Source: Pseudogymnoascus destructans (Eukaryota; Ascomycota; Leotiomycetes; Thelebolales; Thelebolaceae). Taken from it: 64,000 nucleotides of DNA. The DNA is taken from NCBI RefSeq assembly GCF_001641265.1, contig NW_020167523.1:372001-436000 (forward strand). Reading direction: 5' to 3'. Shown piece after piece: positions 44,018-54,641 of this stretch (positions are counted from its first letter, which is position 1; the number at the start of each line of letters is the position of its first letter). The translations under genes were made by a program, and so were the position numbers. The notes below the pieces were generated by a model. It searched no databases. It had not been told where the DNA came from and was given only the letters and a program-made list of their open reading frames with translations.

Positions 44018-45360
44018 ATGCCACGACCACTGCCCCCTATATCCCCTAATAGCTTTGAAGCTTTTGCACAGCATGCCTTAGAGAACCTACACGCCTAGTT
44101 CGAGTACATAAAACAGAGCAGTGCCTACAAAGAGACCTTAGAACTCCAAGTTACATATATTCAAGAGCAGTCCTAGAGGAACCAGGGAGACCTTCTAACT
44201 ATCAGGTTAATCAAGGAATACCAATCTCAGTTAATATCGGAACTACAAGACAAGCTCGCAAAAGCTGTAGCAAACAAACACCATGCCAACCTAGCCTCCT
44301 CCCCTCTGCTATCACAGGGTGCTAAGCCGACCACAGTACCTCTCTGCTCTCCAACTACAACTTCTCTTGCCTAACCTACCAACACCTCTAGCTGATTATC
44401 TGAAAGATTTCCTAACCCCAACAAGTTTGATGGCGAAAAATTTGACCTCTAACGTTTCACATCACAGATGGTTGCAAAAATGAAGGCAAACGCTAATCGG
44501 TTCCTAGAGCCCTATGACTAGGTAGCTTACACTCTTAATCAACTCTTAGTAAAGGCTTCAAGACAAGTAATGCCCTATATAAATGACACGTACTCGCGAT
44601 TCCCTAACTACACTAATGTGTTGAAGCTGCTAGACAAGGCTTTTAGCGACCCTAACAGAGCTGATAACGCCTGCTGCTGCCTCATATCCTTAAAGCAGAA
44701 CAACATAGACTTCAACACTTTTCTCGCTGAATTCCAGCAGCTTGTAGTAGAGAGCAGATACCCCAAGGCTGCCTTGCTAATGATGCTAGAGGATAAGCTC
44801 TCCTGCGAAATGCAAGCCATGTTGAAGGTCATCCCTCCCCTAGACACAGAATACTTTGCCTTTATCCAGCACCTTTATGAGCTAGATCGCCACAACTAGA
44901 AGTTCACTATCCTAGTGCCTAGGACATGGACTTAGAACACAGCAATCCCCTTATTACCAAATCTGCCTAACAAGTTGACAAAAGTCAAGTCGACCTCTGC
45001 TAATCTGACATTTGTCAACCTAGGGGGGGGCCAATGGACTTGAGTTAATGCAGAACCCTCTAGCCTCTTATAGACACTGATTGTTAGCACCTACACGAGC
45101 TTAGAGTGTGCTTCCGTTATAGGAAACCAGGACATATGTCACTACAATGCCCTTACTTCCCCCTAAATTCTCAGCAAGGAAGAGAACCCCTTAGACTCTA
45201 AGTAGCAATAGACTCCTACTTACACCATTCAGACTTGGACTTAGAAAACAGGGAGTCCCTAAACATCAGCGGGTCTAGGGGCCACAATTAGAATCAATCT
45301 GCATCTCATTAGTGACTTGTCACACCCCCCTGTCACACTCCCCCGAAATTTGTAAAAGCT
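44018..45360 (+). pseudogene. gag remnant of element 3
   Basis: The longest open stretch (44570-44899) reads MPYINDTYSRFPNYTNVLKL and DNACCCLISLKQNNIDFNTF, a capsid-like retrotransposon Gag. Flanking frames show coiled-coil and FPNPNKFDGEKFDL-type Gag starts interrupted mostly by TAG/TAA. A knuckle near 45111-45150 reads CFRYRKPGHMSLQC, with Arg for the second Cys. Confidence 0.8.
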
Positions 45361-45384
45361 AAATTAACGGCTGAACTTGCCCTA

Positions 45385-46320
45385 TGTCATACTGACATTC
45401 GTTGCACTCAGTTTGCTATCAAACTCAAGAGCAAACTTAGAAATCTCCTCCTCAAACCTACAAGTCACCATACATATCTTGGCTTATCACACCAACAACA
45501 GAAGCAATACTACTCAACGATTGCTGCAAACTCTTCTACTACATCTGCTTATGCTACATACATCACGGCATATCATTTGGACACTCATTGAACAAGTTAT
45601 TAAGAAAATCTCCTCCTTAAGGGGGTGGGCCAATACTACCACATGGCATATCTCTACCAACTAGAGGCCTAGGAACATGAACGATAGCTCTAGAAGCTTC
45701 TACAACCCTCTATGATTCATTGCACGTCATCGCTCCTTAGTTACCCACAAGATTGGTTAAGTTATGACATAATTTGTCTATAGGTACTCTGACCTTGGAC
45801 CTCCTTTTCACTTCCTATAGGCTAGGAACCCAACAGATGGTTCTATGGGATTCTCTTACGTTCACTACATGATTAGCAAGCTAGTTGTGGGTCGCACTTG
45901 ATTTCTAATACATTTACCAAGCCTGGTTAGTCATGGAAAGTCATGGAAAATGAGAGAACTACACTCCTTTGGCATAAATAGGATTGCCCTTTCCTTAAGA
46001 AAGGGCAAGCAGGCAATACAGTAAATCGACTAGCACATACTTCTACGTCTTTTCCAAGCTTCCAAGCATTGATCTTGTTATTCTCTGTTTTTGAAAAGTC
46101 AGTGAGGTGCTAACCTCTGACTTACCCCTGAGTTCTCAGACTCAACATTTGTTGCAACTTGTCTAAACCACTTCACCACATCATACACCTGATTGCTGCG
46201 TTGTGGAATAGTCTAAGCTACAACCCTTTGGCTCTGTTTTCTAAGACAGTGTGTTGTCTTAGTAAATTCATCCCTTCCTTGGGTGGCTAGATTCTCATAT
46301 CTGGTGCACCCACCATTACA
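45385..46320 (+). repeat. Solo LTR of element-1 family, TSD CCCTA, nested in element 3
   Basis: 936 bp, the same length as the 5' LTR of element 1 and nearly identical to it. CCCTA lies directly on both sides (45380-45384, 46321-46325). It is younger than the host element. Confidence 0.95.
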
Positions 46321-48640
46321 CCCTACCCACTGCCCTTACATGGAAAGACACTAAGTTCTAATGGACCCCCTAATTCCAGGAGAGCTTTGATAGCCTTAAA
46401 GCAGCATTTACCTCAGCCCTAACTCTACGCTCATTTGACCTAAGCCAGGAGATTGTCGTTAAGACAGATGCCTTTGACTATGTTTCCACAGGTGTCCTGT
46501 CCTAATACAATGACAACCACATTTTCCACCTAGTCGCGTTTTACTCAAAAAAACACTCCAAGATAGAGTGCAACTATAAAATCTACAATAAAGAACTTAT
46601 GGCCATCATCTGCTGCTTCGAAGACTGACGCTCTAAGCTTAAAGGAGCTGCCCTCTCTATCAAGTCCTTATAGACCACAAGAACCTTGAATACTTTATGA
46701 CAACTAAGAAATTTAACCGCCGCTAAGTCCGCTAGTCCTAATATCTCTCCCGCTTCAACTTCATTATTCACTACTGACCTAGCACCTTTGGTGGGAAGCT
46801 AGACACGCTTACTAGGAGATTAGGTGACCTCCCTTAGGACGGGATAGTCGCTTACAGCATTAGAACCAGACAATGCTCAAACAGGAGAACCTTGATACTA
46901 GGATACTCGAGGACAAGCTACCCTAGGACAAGACAACAAATGTCAAACCAACCCCTGCTAATTCGACATTTGTCAACCTAGGCACAGGGGAACCAGATCA
47001 AGTTCAACTCTAGGAAAGAAGGCTGTGCTCCTAGAAGAAATATCAACCCACAGTAACAGACACAGAAGATGACCTACTACTAGATAAAGAACCACAGAAT
47101 GCAGAACCTCAGAACATACAGCCATAGAACATCGAACCACAGAACACAGAACTACAGAACACTAAGCGACAGAACACAGAACCAAAGGACTCTAAACCAC
47201 AGAATGCAGAACCAACGACCGCTACGAATAGGACCTTTGAACCACAGAATCGAGAACACTTTAGAACCCCTGAAGAAATAGAAGACAGTTTATCACTAGA
47301 TACCAAAAGGACCCTTTCCTACAGAAAGTTCTTAACATGATCAAGAACAATGTACAGAAGAGTGGAAATCACCATTGCGGATTGTAAGGACAGAGACAGA
47401 AGACTGTTCTACAAAAACAAGAGATATGTACTAGGTTATAACGAGCTCAAACTCCAATTACTAGAGTTATGGCATGAAAAACCAGTTGTCGGTCACCTAG
47501 GAACGTCTAAGACTACTACTGGCTAAACATGGCATAAACGATCAAGAGATATATCTGGAACTGCTACACGTGTCAAAGAAGCAAGCCCTCCTAACAAGCC
47601 CTATAAGGATTCCTCCACCCTCTCTTAGTCCTACAGCAAAGATGGCTAGACCTATCTATGGACTTCATTACCAAGCTCCCTAATAGCTCTGGGTTCGATG
47701 CTATACTAATTGTAGTATGCCAGCTAAACTCAGACTGCAACTCTAAAGACCTAGCGAAGCTATTTATACGCTATGTCTAGAAGGACTATGGACTCCCCCT
47801 TAGCGTTGTCTCTAATAGAGGAACCTAGTTTATATCCCGCTTCTGGAAACACCTGTGCAAGAGATTGTAGATTAAGGCCTGTTTGTCAATGGCCTTTCAT
47901 CCACAGACAGATAGTCAAACAGAGAATGCCAATGAAATCTTAGAACAGTTAGGAGCTTTGTCAACTACTAGCAAGATGACTGTTTGGATTGGACACCTAT
48001 GTTTGAGTTCGCGTTAAACCAATGGGAATCAGCAACTACAAAGATGACCCCCTTCTTTGCAAACAAAGGCTACCACCCCTGTTTTGGCTTCGAGCCCACA
48101 CTAGAACCCTAGGACCCTTAGAGTTTAGATGCTAATAAGTTTAGCTACAGGATGGAAGACATCAATAAATATCTCTAAGCAGAGATGTTGCTTGCACAAG
48201 AAGCACAAGAGACTGCCTCCAACAGACATGGAAAACCAGCATACTCATATCACGTTAGAGATGTAGTATGGCTTAACTCTAAGAACCTCAAAACAAGACG
48301 CCCTGCTAAGAAGTTAGACTAGAAGAACCTCGGCCCCTTTAAAGTCACACAGAAGATCAGTGCCCACGCCTATGAACTAGAGCTCCCTGCTACATTGCAA
48401 GTACATCCTATGTTTCATGTTAGCCTGTTACGCCCTGCTGCTACTGATCCTTTGCCTAGACAACACCTAGATCCTCCCCCACCTATTGAAGTCGACGGCT
48501 TTAATGAGTAAGAGGTTGATGAACTCCTCGACTGTAAGCTTGAATGCTGAGGCTGTGGCAAGCCTACCTTGAAATACTTACTCAAATGGTCTACGTACAA
48601 TGACCTAACTTACGAACCCTGATAAACCTGGTCCTAACAA
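46321..48640 (+). pseudogene. RNase H-integrase-terminal region remnant of element 3
   Basis: Recognisable pieces with frequent stops: FTSALTLRSFDLSQEIVVKT (RNase H start), NKELMAIICCFED, an integrase core (WLDLSMDFITKLPNSSGFD, FHPQTDSQTENAN) and GPFKVTQKISAHAYELELP near the end. The aspartic protease and RT are missing, so a deletion preceded or accompanied decay. A tandem repeat lies in the linker. Confidence 0.8.
47085..47262 (+). repeat. CAGAAC-type tandem repeat in element 3
   Basis: About 14 imperfect 11-12-bp units built on ACCACAGAACACAGAA. In the original frame it would encode a Pro/Gln/Asn-rich linker. Confidence 0.75.
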
Positions 48641-48691
48641 CCTCTCTAGTAAATAAGCTCATAGGAGCTCACTCGACTAGGAGGGGGGTAA

Positions 48692-48881
48692 TGTCAGGAG
48701 TTAGCCTAACATCCTTAGGAACTAGCGCTCACGGACAATAGTTCAGCCGGAAGCTGAATATAACTTGAGAATTAGATCATAGTCTATGTTCCTCTCCTTA
48801 AGGAACGTCTTGTAATACAACCTGCACTATATCATTGAATACAGACCCCTTTATCCTGTTACTTGAGCCCAAACCCTAACA
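48692..48881 (+). repeat. 3' LTR of gypsy element 3
   Basis: 190 bp, beginning TGTCAGGAGTTAGCCTAACA and ending CCCAAACCCTAACA, immediately followed by the target duplicate CTATC. Confidence 0.85.
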
Positions 48882-49929
48882 CTATCCATCTAATAGTGGC
48901 ATCATGCTAAGGGATAGATCAGATAGTTAGATAGTCTAAACTATCCTAACTATCTAACTATCCATCTAATGAGTCATGCTATTTTAGCCTAGCCTCGTAA
49001 CTAAGTGTCATAGGGTCCTACTATAACAATCATCATTATATTGCTCTTCTTTACTCTCTTCGCTCTCTTCTTCACTCTCATCATTAATTAAGTTATTTAT
49101 AGATGTTATAGCTTATGGTATAGTTGAATTTTTTGACCTTTAAGCTGCTGTTGTTACTGCTTCTGCTTCAACTACTTATGACTACAACTCCTCTATAGAG
49201 ATGTGGAACTAACCCTTTAAAATCACTCTTTTACCCTTATTATATGCTCTACACTTCTGAATAATTAAACATAAGTTATCTGTCTCTCTTTGTTAAAGTG
49301 TATGGCATGTGTTAAGCTGCTCTGTCTTGTCTGCTAACTTATTAATATATCGCTTTATAGGAGTATTAATAACACTATGACTTATTATAGTAAAGAGAAC
49401 TGTATTTGCTTTATAAAGTGTTTTAAAATCAGGTGGACTACTATTCAAAAACACCTTAAAAATATAATGCTCTGTAGGAGTATATAACCATTCTAATATT
49501 ACATCTATTATAGGAAGTGTAGCTACTCAAATGACTGTTTATAGCTGAAATGGCTATAGCCTACACCCTCTCTATGTAGAAGTTATGTTTAAGTTACAAG
49601 ATACAACTTCTCTTAGTTGTATATATGTGTTACTGCCTACTCTACTAGCAGCACTAAGTCAAGAAATGGATGAGTCACAGGAAGTCATGGGGGCAAGTGC
49701 CACATGACCTAACCTGTTAGAAGGCTACAGTTATGATGTTACAGCTACAGTAACGTGATGTCATGGTTATAGGGCTAGTGGGGCTAGGCTCTAGTAATGT
49801 AACTCATAAGTCATAAGGCTAGCAGAGCTAGGCTGTAGCATGACCTAGCTAGTGAATAGTTGGGAAACTAGTGGATAGTTAGATAGTTAGGATAATCAGA
49901 ACTATCAAACTATCCTAACTATCCCTAAT

Positions 49930-50760
49930 TGTAATGGTGGGTGCACCAGATGTGAGAATCTAGCCACCCAAGGAAGGGATGAATTTACTAAGACAACACA
50001 CTGTCTTAGAAAACAGAGCCAAAGGGTCGTAGCTTAGACTATTCCACAACGCAGCAATCAGGTGTGTGATGTAGTGAAGTGGTTCAGACAAGTTGCAACA
50101 AATGTTGAGTCTGGGAACTCAGGGGTAAGTCAGAGGTTAACACCTCACTGACTTTTCAGAAACAAGGAGTAACAAGATGAATGCTTGGAAGCTTGGAAAA
50201 GACGTGGAAGTATGTGATAGTCGATTTACTGTATTGTCTGCTTGCCCTTTCTTAAGGAAAGGGCAATCCTATTTATGCTAAAGGAGTGTAGTTCTCTCAT
50301 TTTCCATGACTTTCCATGACTTACCAGGCTTGGTAACTGTAGTCGACGTAAGAGAATCCCATAGAACCATCTCTTAGGTTCGTAGCCTATAGGAAGTAAA
50401 AGGAGGTCCAAGGTCAGAGTACCCCTATAGACAAATTATGTCATAGACAAATTATGTCATAAAATCATGCTCCTAGGCCTCTAGTTGGTAGAGATATGTC
50501 ATGTGGTAGTATGAGTGATGTCATGTAATGAATCATAGAGGGTTGTAGAGATATGCTATGTGGTAATATCGGCCCAGTAACTAAGGAGCGATGACGTGTA
50601 ATGAATCATAGATGGTTGTAGCAATCGTTGAGTAGTATTGCTCTTGTTGTTGGTGTGATAAGCCAAAATATGTATAGTGACTTGTAGGTTTGAGGAGGAG
50701 ATTTCCAAGTTTGCTCTTGAGTTTGATAGCAAACTGAGTGCAACGAATGTCAGTATGACA
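49930..50760 (-). repeat. Solo LTR of element-1 family (inverted), TSD CTAAT
   Basis: TGTAATGGTGGG at 49930 to AGTATGACA at 50760, with CTAAT on both sides (49925-49929, 50761-50765). 831 bp. It shares internal deletions and the GCCCAGTAACTAAGGAGCGA segment with the copy at 54915-55745, so these two are one subfamily. Confidence 0.93.
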
Positions 50761-50765
50761 CTAAT

Positions 50766-50978
50766 TATCTGAACTATCCATAAGGCATGACACTACTATA
50801 TAAGTAGATAGTATTACCTTAGATAGGAACTTTGAGCTCAACTTAATATAGTATTCTTTACAATACTATAGCATGTTACTTAGAAGCCTTCGTGTCTAAT
50901 CCCCTGCCTTCTCTGTTAAGTTAAACCTTACATAAGAAACCTCTATATGCATCCTATTAGTAGGAAGCAGTGTTACAA
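50766..50978 (-). repeat. Dispersed repeat 'R', inverted copy with empty site
   Basis: The reverse complement matches 41724-41837 joined to 43655-43740. It has no insertion at the TA where the degenerate pogo element sits in the other copy. Confidence 0.7.
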
Positions 50979-51420
50979 TATGCTTCTAGCCACTCTGCTT
51001 TCTATATACGTAAGAGTTGTGTCTTATTAAGGTATAAGAGGGCTGCTATAAGGCGACTTTTTAGAGGACTAAAAACTACAACATTAAGTGGTTGCAACAC
51101 CTAAGATTATAAGGTGGTAGTATAAGGAGTGATATTCAATTCTATATATAGTGTGATATAAAGCTTCTGCTTATATAGCCATTATGTCTGTCATAAATAA
51201 GAGCCGTTGTTATAGTTTTCCATTTAAGAGTGTTGCCTTTGCTCTTATAGAGGGCTTAAAAACATGTTTTAGCCACTCTAATCCATAAAGATTGCTTGTC
51301 TATCCTTTTGTATTTACAGAGAAATGCCATTTGCTTATAACCTCTTTTAGAATCTAGCTTTGTAGTATATTCTATCCTTTGAAGATAATAAGTGTTATAG
51401 CAGGACCCTATGACCCGGGT

Positions 51421-51671
51421 TACAAGTCTAGGCTAAAGTAGCATGACTCATTAAATGGGTAGTTAGATAGTTAGGATAGTTCAGACTATCCAACTAGTTA
51501 TCTGATCTATGTACAATGCCACTATTAGATGGATAGTTAGATAGTTAGGATAGTTTAGACTATCTAACTACAGTACTAGACAATAAGTATTAGCTGAAAG
51601 CAAAAATCACACCAAAAATGTGACTTTTGCCCACTCTCCGATCCGATCTATGGCAACTCTAGCCATAGCAT
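51421..51671. repeat. Hairpin-unit repeats
   Basis: Two further copies of TAGTTAGATAGTTAGGATAG with their partners (51465-51500, 51533-51575). No gene. Confidence 0.6.
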
Positions 51672-51928
51672 TGTAAGGACACAGGGCACCCAGCTCACAG
51701 TAATAGCATATGAGAGTGCGAGTCGGAGGCTAAACGGATGCTATCCTATAGGTCTACTATGAAGGATACGAAAAAGATGATGGGGAACCCTGTCAGTCGA
51801 TTTTCTCAAGTATCCGAAACCCATCCGACTCGGTTCTGACTCGGTTAGGCCACCCAAATGATCACACGTGACCCCGCGGCTACCCGGAGTCTACTCCCTA
51901 GAATGAGAGACGAGAAGGCATCCTTACA
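51672..51928 (-). repeat. Diverged solo LTR of element-2 family, TSD AGCAT
   Basis: Starts TGTAAGGACACAGGG and ends GGCATCCTTACA, flanked by AGCAT on both sides (51667-51671, 51929-51933). 257 bp, so about 115 bp shorter than the element-2 LTRs, with a different middle. Confidence 0.9.
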
Positions 51929-51933
51929 AGCAT

Positions 51934-53340
51934 AGCCCCGAAGTAGTACTTTTGTCTAGTTGTGAGTTATTCAATTTTGCACAAATATTCATCTTGATTA
52001 TATTAAATTCCTTAGGATCATTAAAATAATTGTAATAATCTCAGTCGCAAGGTATGCCAGGCGGGGTTTGGCGCCCTCCCGATCGGGGAAGGTGCGTGCA
52101 TGGGCCTGCCGCCGCTTTCAACTTCTATAAAAGGGCCACTCCCTCCCCCTCAACTTCTGTCCCTCTCCACCGTCGCTCCTCCTTCCCAACATTCTTGCAC
52201 CTTCTGCGCTCATCGTACGCACTTGGCCCCCTTCATACTGCATGACCCCGCCCAACGGATCCACCTGCTCGGCCTCACCGCAGCTGAGAACCCGCAGTGG
52301 CACATGAACGCTTTTGCAGAGCTACAACCTCAATTTACACCCTTTCCACCGAGCTCTTTGCGATGGCAACGAGCCCTTTGAGCATCTCTGGTCGTCTGGT
52401 CTTCGGATCGGTCAAGATGCGAGATCGAGCTGAGCTGCGTTCTGCTCGACCTGCCTCTCTGGCCCCCTTCCTCGTCGCTGCACACATCTGAAGCCTCTTG
52501 CGAATGTGGCATGCGCAATCTGCCTCGAGAGTGTCTTGCGCGACGACCTAGCCAATCGCAAAAATGCCTCGCGGTGACGTGGCAGGCCCTTGCGTAGACC
52601 GCCGCACTTCACCTTTTCCGACGTTGCGAGTTACAGGCACTGCAGCGATCTCTGCCTCAGTCTAGGATGATCTTTGAGAGAAGGGCCGATTTGAGATCGA
52701 AGCGGAAATTCCTCGAAGGCCGCCGCGACCGCGACATCCCTGTGTTGCAAATTGTTAGCGTTCACCTTCGTTTGGATGCGCTCATTGGGGAATACTACCG
52801 GGATTGCGGACAAATGGATACAGAGAGTGGTCAATCATTGGAGTCAAGCGGGCGGGGTCGTCTGACTTCAGATGCCGCTCCATCCGGCCTTTACATGATG
52901 GGTTGGTGATTGCTAAGCGATCGCCTTCACAACATGCACAGCCCGGATATAATTCCCATTTCTGGCAGCAGAGGGGCCAACCGCAGCGCTAAACGTTCAG
53001 CTGAGAGTGAGACTACGCTTTTGAGATCCCTCAAGCTGCAGCAGCCCAATCGCCAGAGTGCCTCGAAATACGACATGTCTTGCCTCTGTTTGACACAAGC
53101 GTCTGGTTGGTGGAATCAGGGTCAAGCTTGGGGCAGAAAATTCACTCCTGTCTGCAGAGCATGGAAAAGGAAGGGTGGTGACGCATGGAGCATGAAGGCC
53201 AGGGAAGCAAAGGAACTCGCGGATTCCAGCGAGTCCAGAGAGCGGAGCGACCGTCTGAATCTCTATATAAGCTCCTTCATTCCGCTCGAGAGACTCGATT
53301 TAAAGACCATTCTCCAAATCAGCGTCCTACTCTGTTCAGC
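51934..53340. other. Promoter-side region of the disrupted chromodomain gene
   Basis: No recognised gene. CTATAAAAGG at 52125-52134 followed by a long pyrimidine-rich stretch (52137-52200) looks like a fungal core promoter, but no convincing ORF follows. A second TATA-like CTCTATATAAGC at 53261-53272 lies about 70 bp before the ATG at 53341. Confidence 0.5.
53261..53272 (+). promoter_or_regulatory. TATA-like box of the chromodomain gene
   Basis: CTCTATATAAGC ends 69 bp upstream of the ATG at 53341. Position and sequence suit a core promoter. Confidence 0.5.
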
Positions 53341-54534
53341 ATGGCTACCATGAACATGGACTGTGTTGAATTCTATAACCCCAATCCCGCATTGAAGATC
53401 CCACACGCTCAGCTGACAAGGTCGGTGTTAAACAAGCACCTACCGTCTCTACAACCCAACATATCACCACCTGGAGACGCAGAGTCAGCACAGAACGTTC
53501 AGGATAGCGACTCGTTAGATGACTCTCTTCCATCTCTTGATGAGTTGTTCCAGGCCTCCTGAAACGGAGGCACCCCTCAGATGCCACATCAGAACCAGGA
53601 GCCTCTCCATATCTCGAAGCGCCAACTGATCGACGAGAGCCGCCTGCAAACAAATCCCACAACTATGAACTCAGCCTATGTGCCAGGCAATACTCAAAGT
53701 AGGTTCCTTAGCTCGCTTTTGTATGCGCATACATTATACTAATTCCACGCAGCAGAGCCCCTAATCATCGAAGATGACAGCGACGATGAAAGCGACGACG
53801 AAGCTGAGGCTGGAGTTGCCTCGAGCGATCTCCTTGCCAGCATTGAGTACCGAGACGCGAGCGAGTGTGGACTAGCCACTCAAGATACTGCCTCGACCAC
53901 TAGCAGCCTTTTTGGCCCGTCCACTCCTCGAGACTTGGATTACCTCAGTGCGGATTGTTTCTCCAAGGATGGACAACAACGCCCGTCTTTCGCAGAGCTG
54001 GACTCGAAATTCCCTATTCAGGTTCAACGACTTTCGCCAAATTGTTCTGAGCTAGCTGAGACATCGGATCAAGGTCAAATTCACCAGGGTGTTGAGAAGG
54101 CCATGGTCGACGAAATGAGGCCTTCTCCACTACGCGAGAGGGCTGGTGGATCGTGCGACTGTGGCAGCGTCTGCAATATCGAGGATGAACTACGACAAAC
54201 TTTTGTCGAAGCGGGGAGATCGCCGCCTTCAAGCGCAGCTCACTCCCAATACAATCAGATGGACCAGGAAAGTCAAAATAATACAGACGTTCGAGGTATT
54301 TCGAGCGAAGAAGAACGATTGCAGGAAAAGACGATTGAACAGCAGCATTGCCAACAAAAAGAGCAAGAAGACAAAGACAAGGACCACATAGGGCGACCAG
54401 CGGTGAGGATAGGGGCCCAATTAGCTACTGCCAGCAAAGAAAGGAGAGCCTTCCGAACCAACGCGTGGAAGACGAGCCCATAGTTGTGACCCCTCTCCCA
54501 CAAGACTGCGAACACAGCGTCAAACCATATCATA
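53341..54534 (+). pseudogene. Myb-chromodomain gene, 5' half (split by a pogo element)
   Basis: Exon 1 (53341-53698) starts MATMNMDCVEFYNPNP and has an in-frame TGA at 53560-53562 (LDELFQAS-stop-NGGTP). A 54-bp intron (53699-53752, GTAGGT...CGCAG) joins to exon 2, which begins TEPLIIEDDSDDESDDE. The frame then needs a shift somewhere about 54350-54470 to reach PIVVTPLPQDCEHSVKPYH, the frame that continues beyond the transposon. Acidic, Ser/Gln-rich, with no domain in this half. Exact removal of the transposon plus one TA would read ...SVKPYH-KGNEVNEDDE..., proving that the halves belong together. It is non-functional here. Confidence 0.8.
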
Positions 54535-54641
54535 ATCGTCAGTGTTTGCACCGACCACCCTACAGGTGGTCGGTGAAAGCGAGTTGAAGCCTACCAGATA
54601 TCATAACTATGTAGAATCTAATACAACCACTATCTAAACAA

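Larger units (their letters stand above)
43791..48881 (+). mobile_element. Decayed gypsy element 3, TSD CTATC, with nested solo LTR
   Basis: Short LTRs (43791-43963 and 48692-48881) begin TGTCAGGAGTTAGCCT and end CCCTGACA / CCCTAACA. The 5-bp duplication CTATC (43786-43790, 48882-48886) is perfect. A purine tract AGGAGGGGGGT precedes the 3' LTR. The body holds gag and RNase H-integrase remnants with many stops, an element-1 solo LTR inside, and no recognisable RT. Confidence 0.88.
48882..51580. mobile_element. Degenerate DNA transposon with >130-bp inverted ends, containing R repeat and solo LTR
   Basis: The left end (48884-49030) and right end (about 51395-51535) are inverted repeats. Shared blocks are CTATCCATCTAATAGTGGCA, the hairpin GATAGTTAGATAGTC unit, AATGAGTCATGCTA-TTTAGCC and GTCATAGGGTCCT-CTATAAC. 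A narrower core 49000-51420 is bounded by TA. The interior has A/T-rich traces of a pogo-type DDE transposase, for example an antisense LNVVV-like motif near 51090. It is too decayed to name. Inserted in it are a solo LTR (49930-50760) and an 'R' copy. Confidence 0.6.

Noticed and set aside
47085..47262. CRISPR-like array
   Set aside because: Units are contiguous without spacers and lie in a retrotransposon of a eukaryote; it is a simple tandem repeat.
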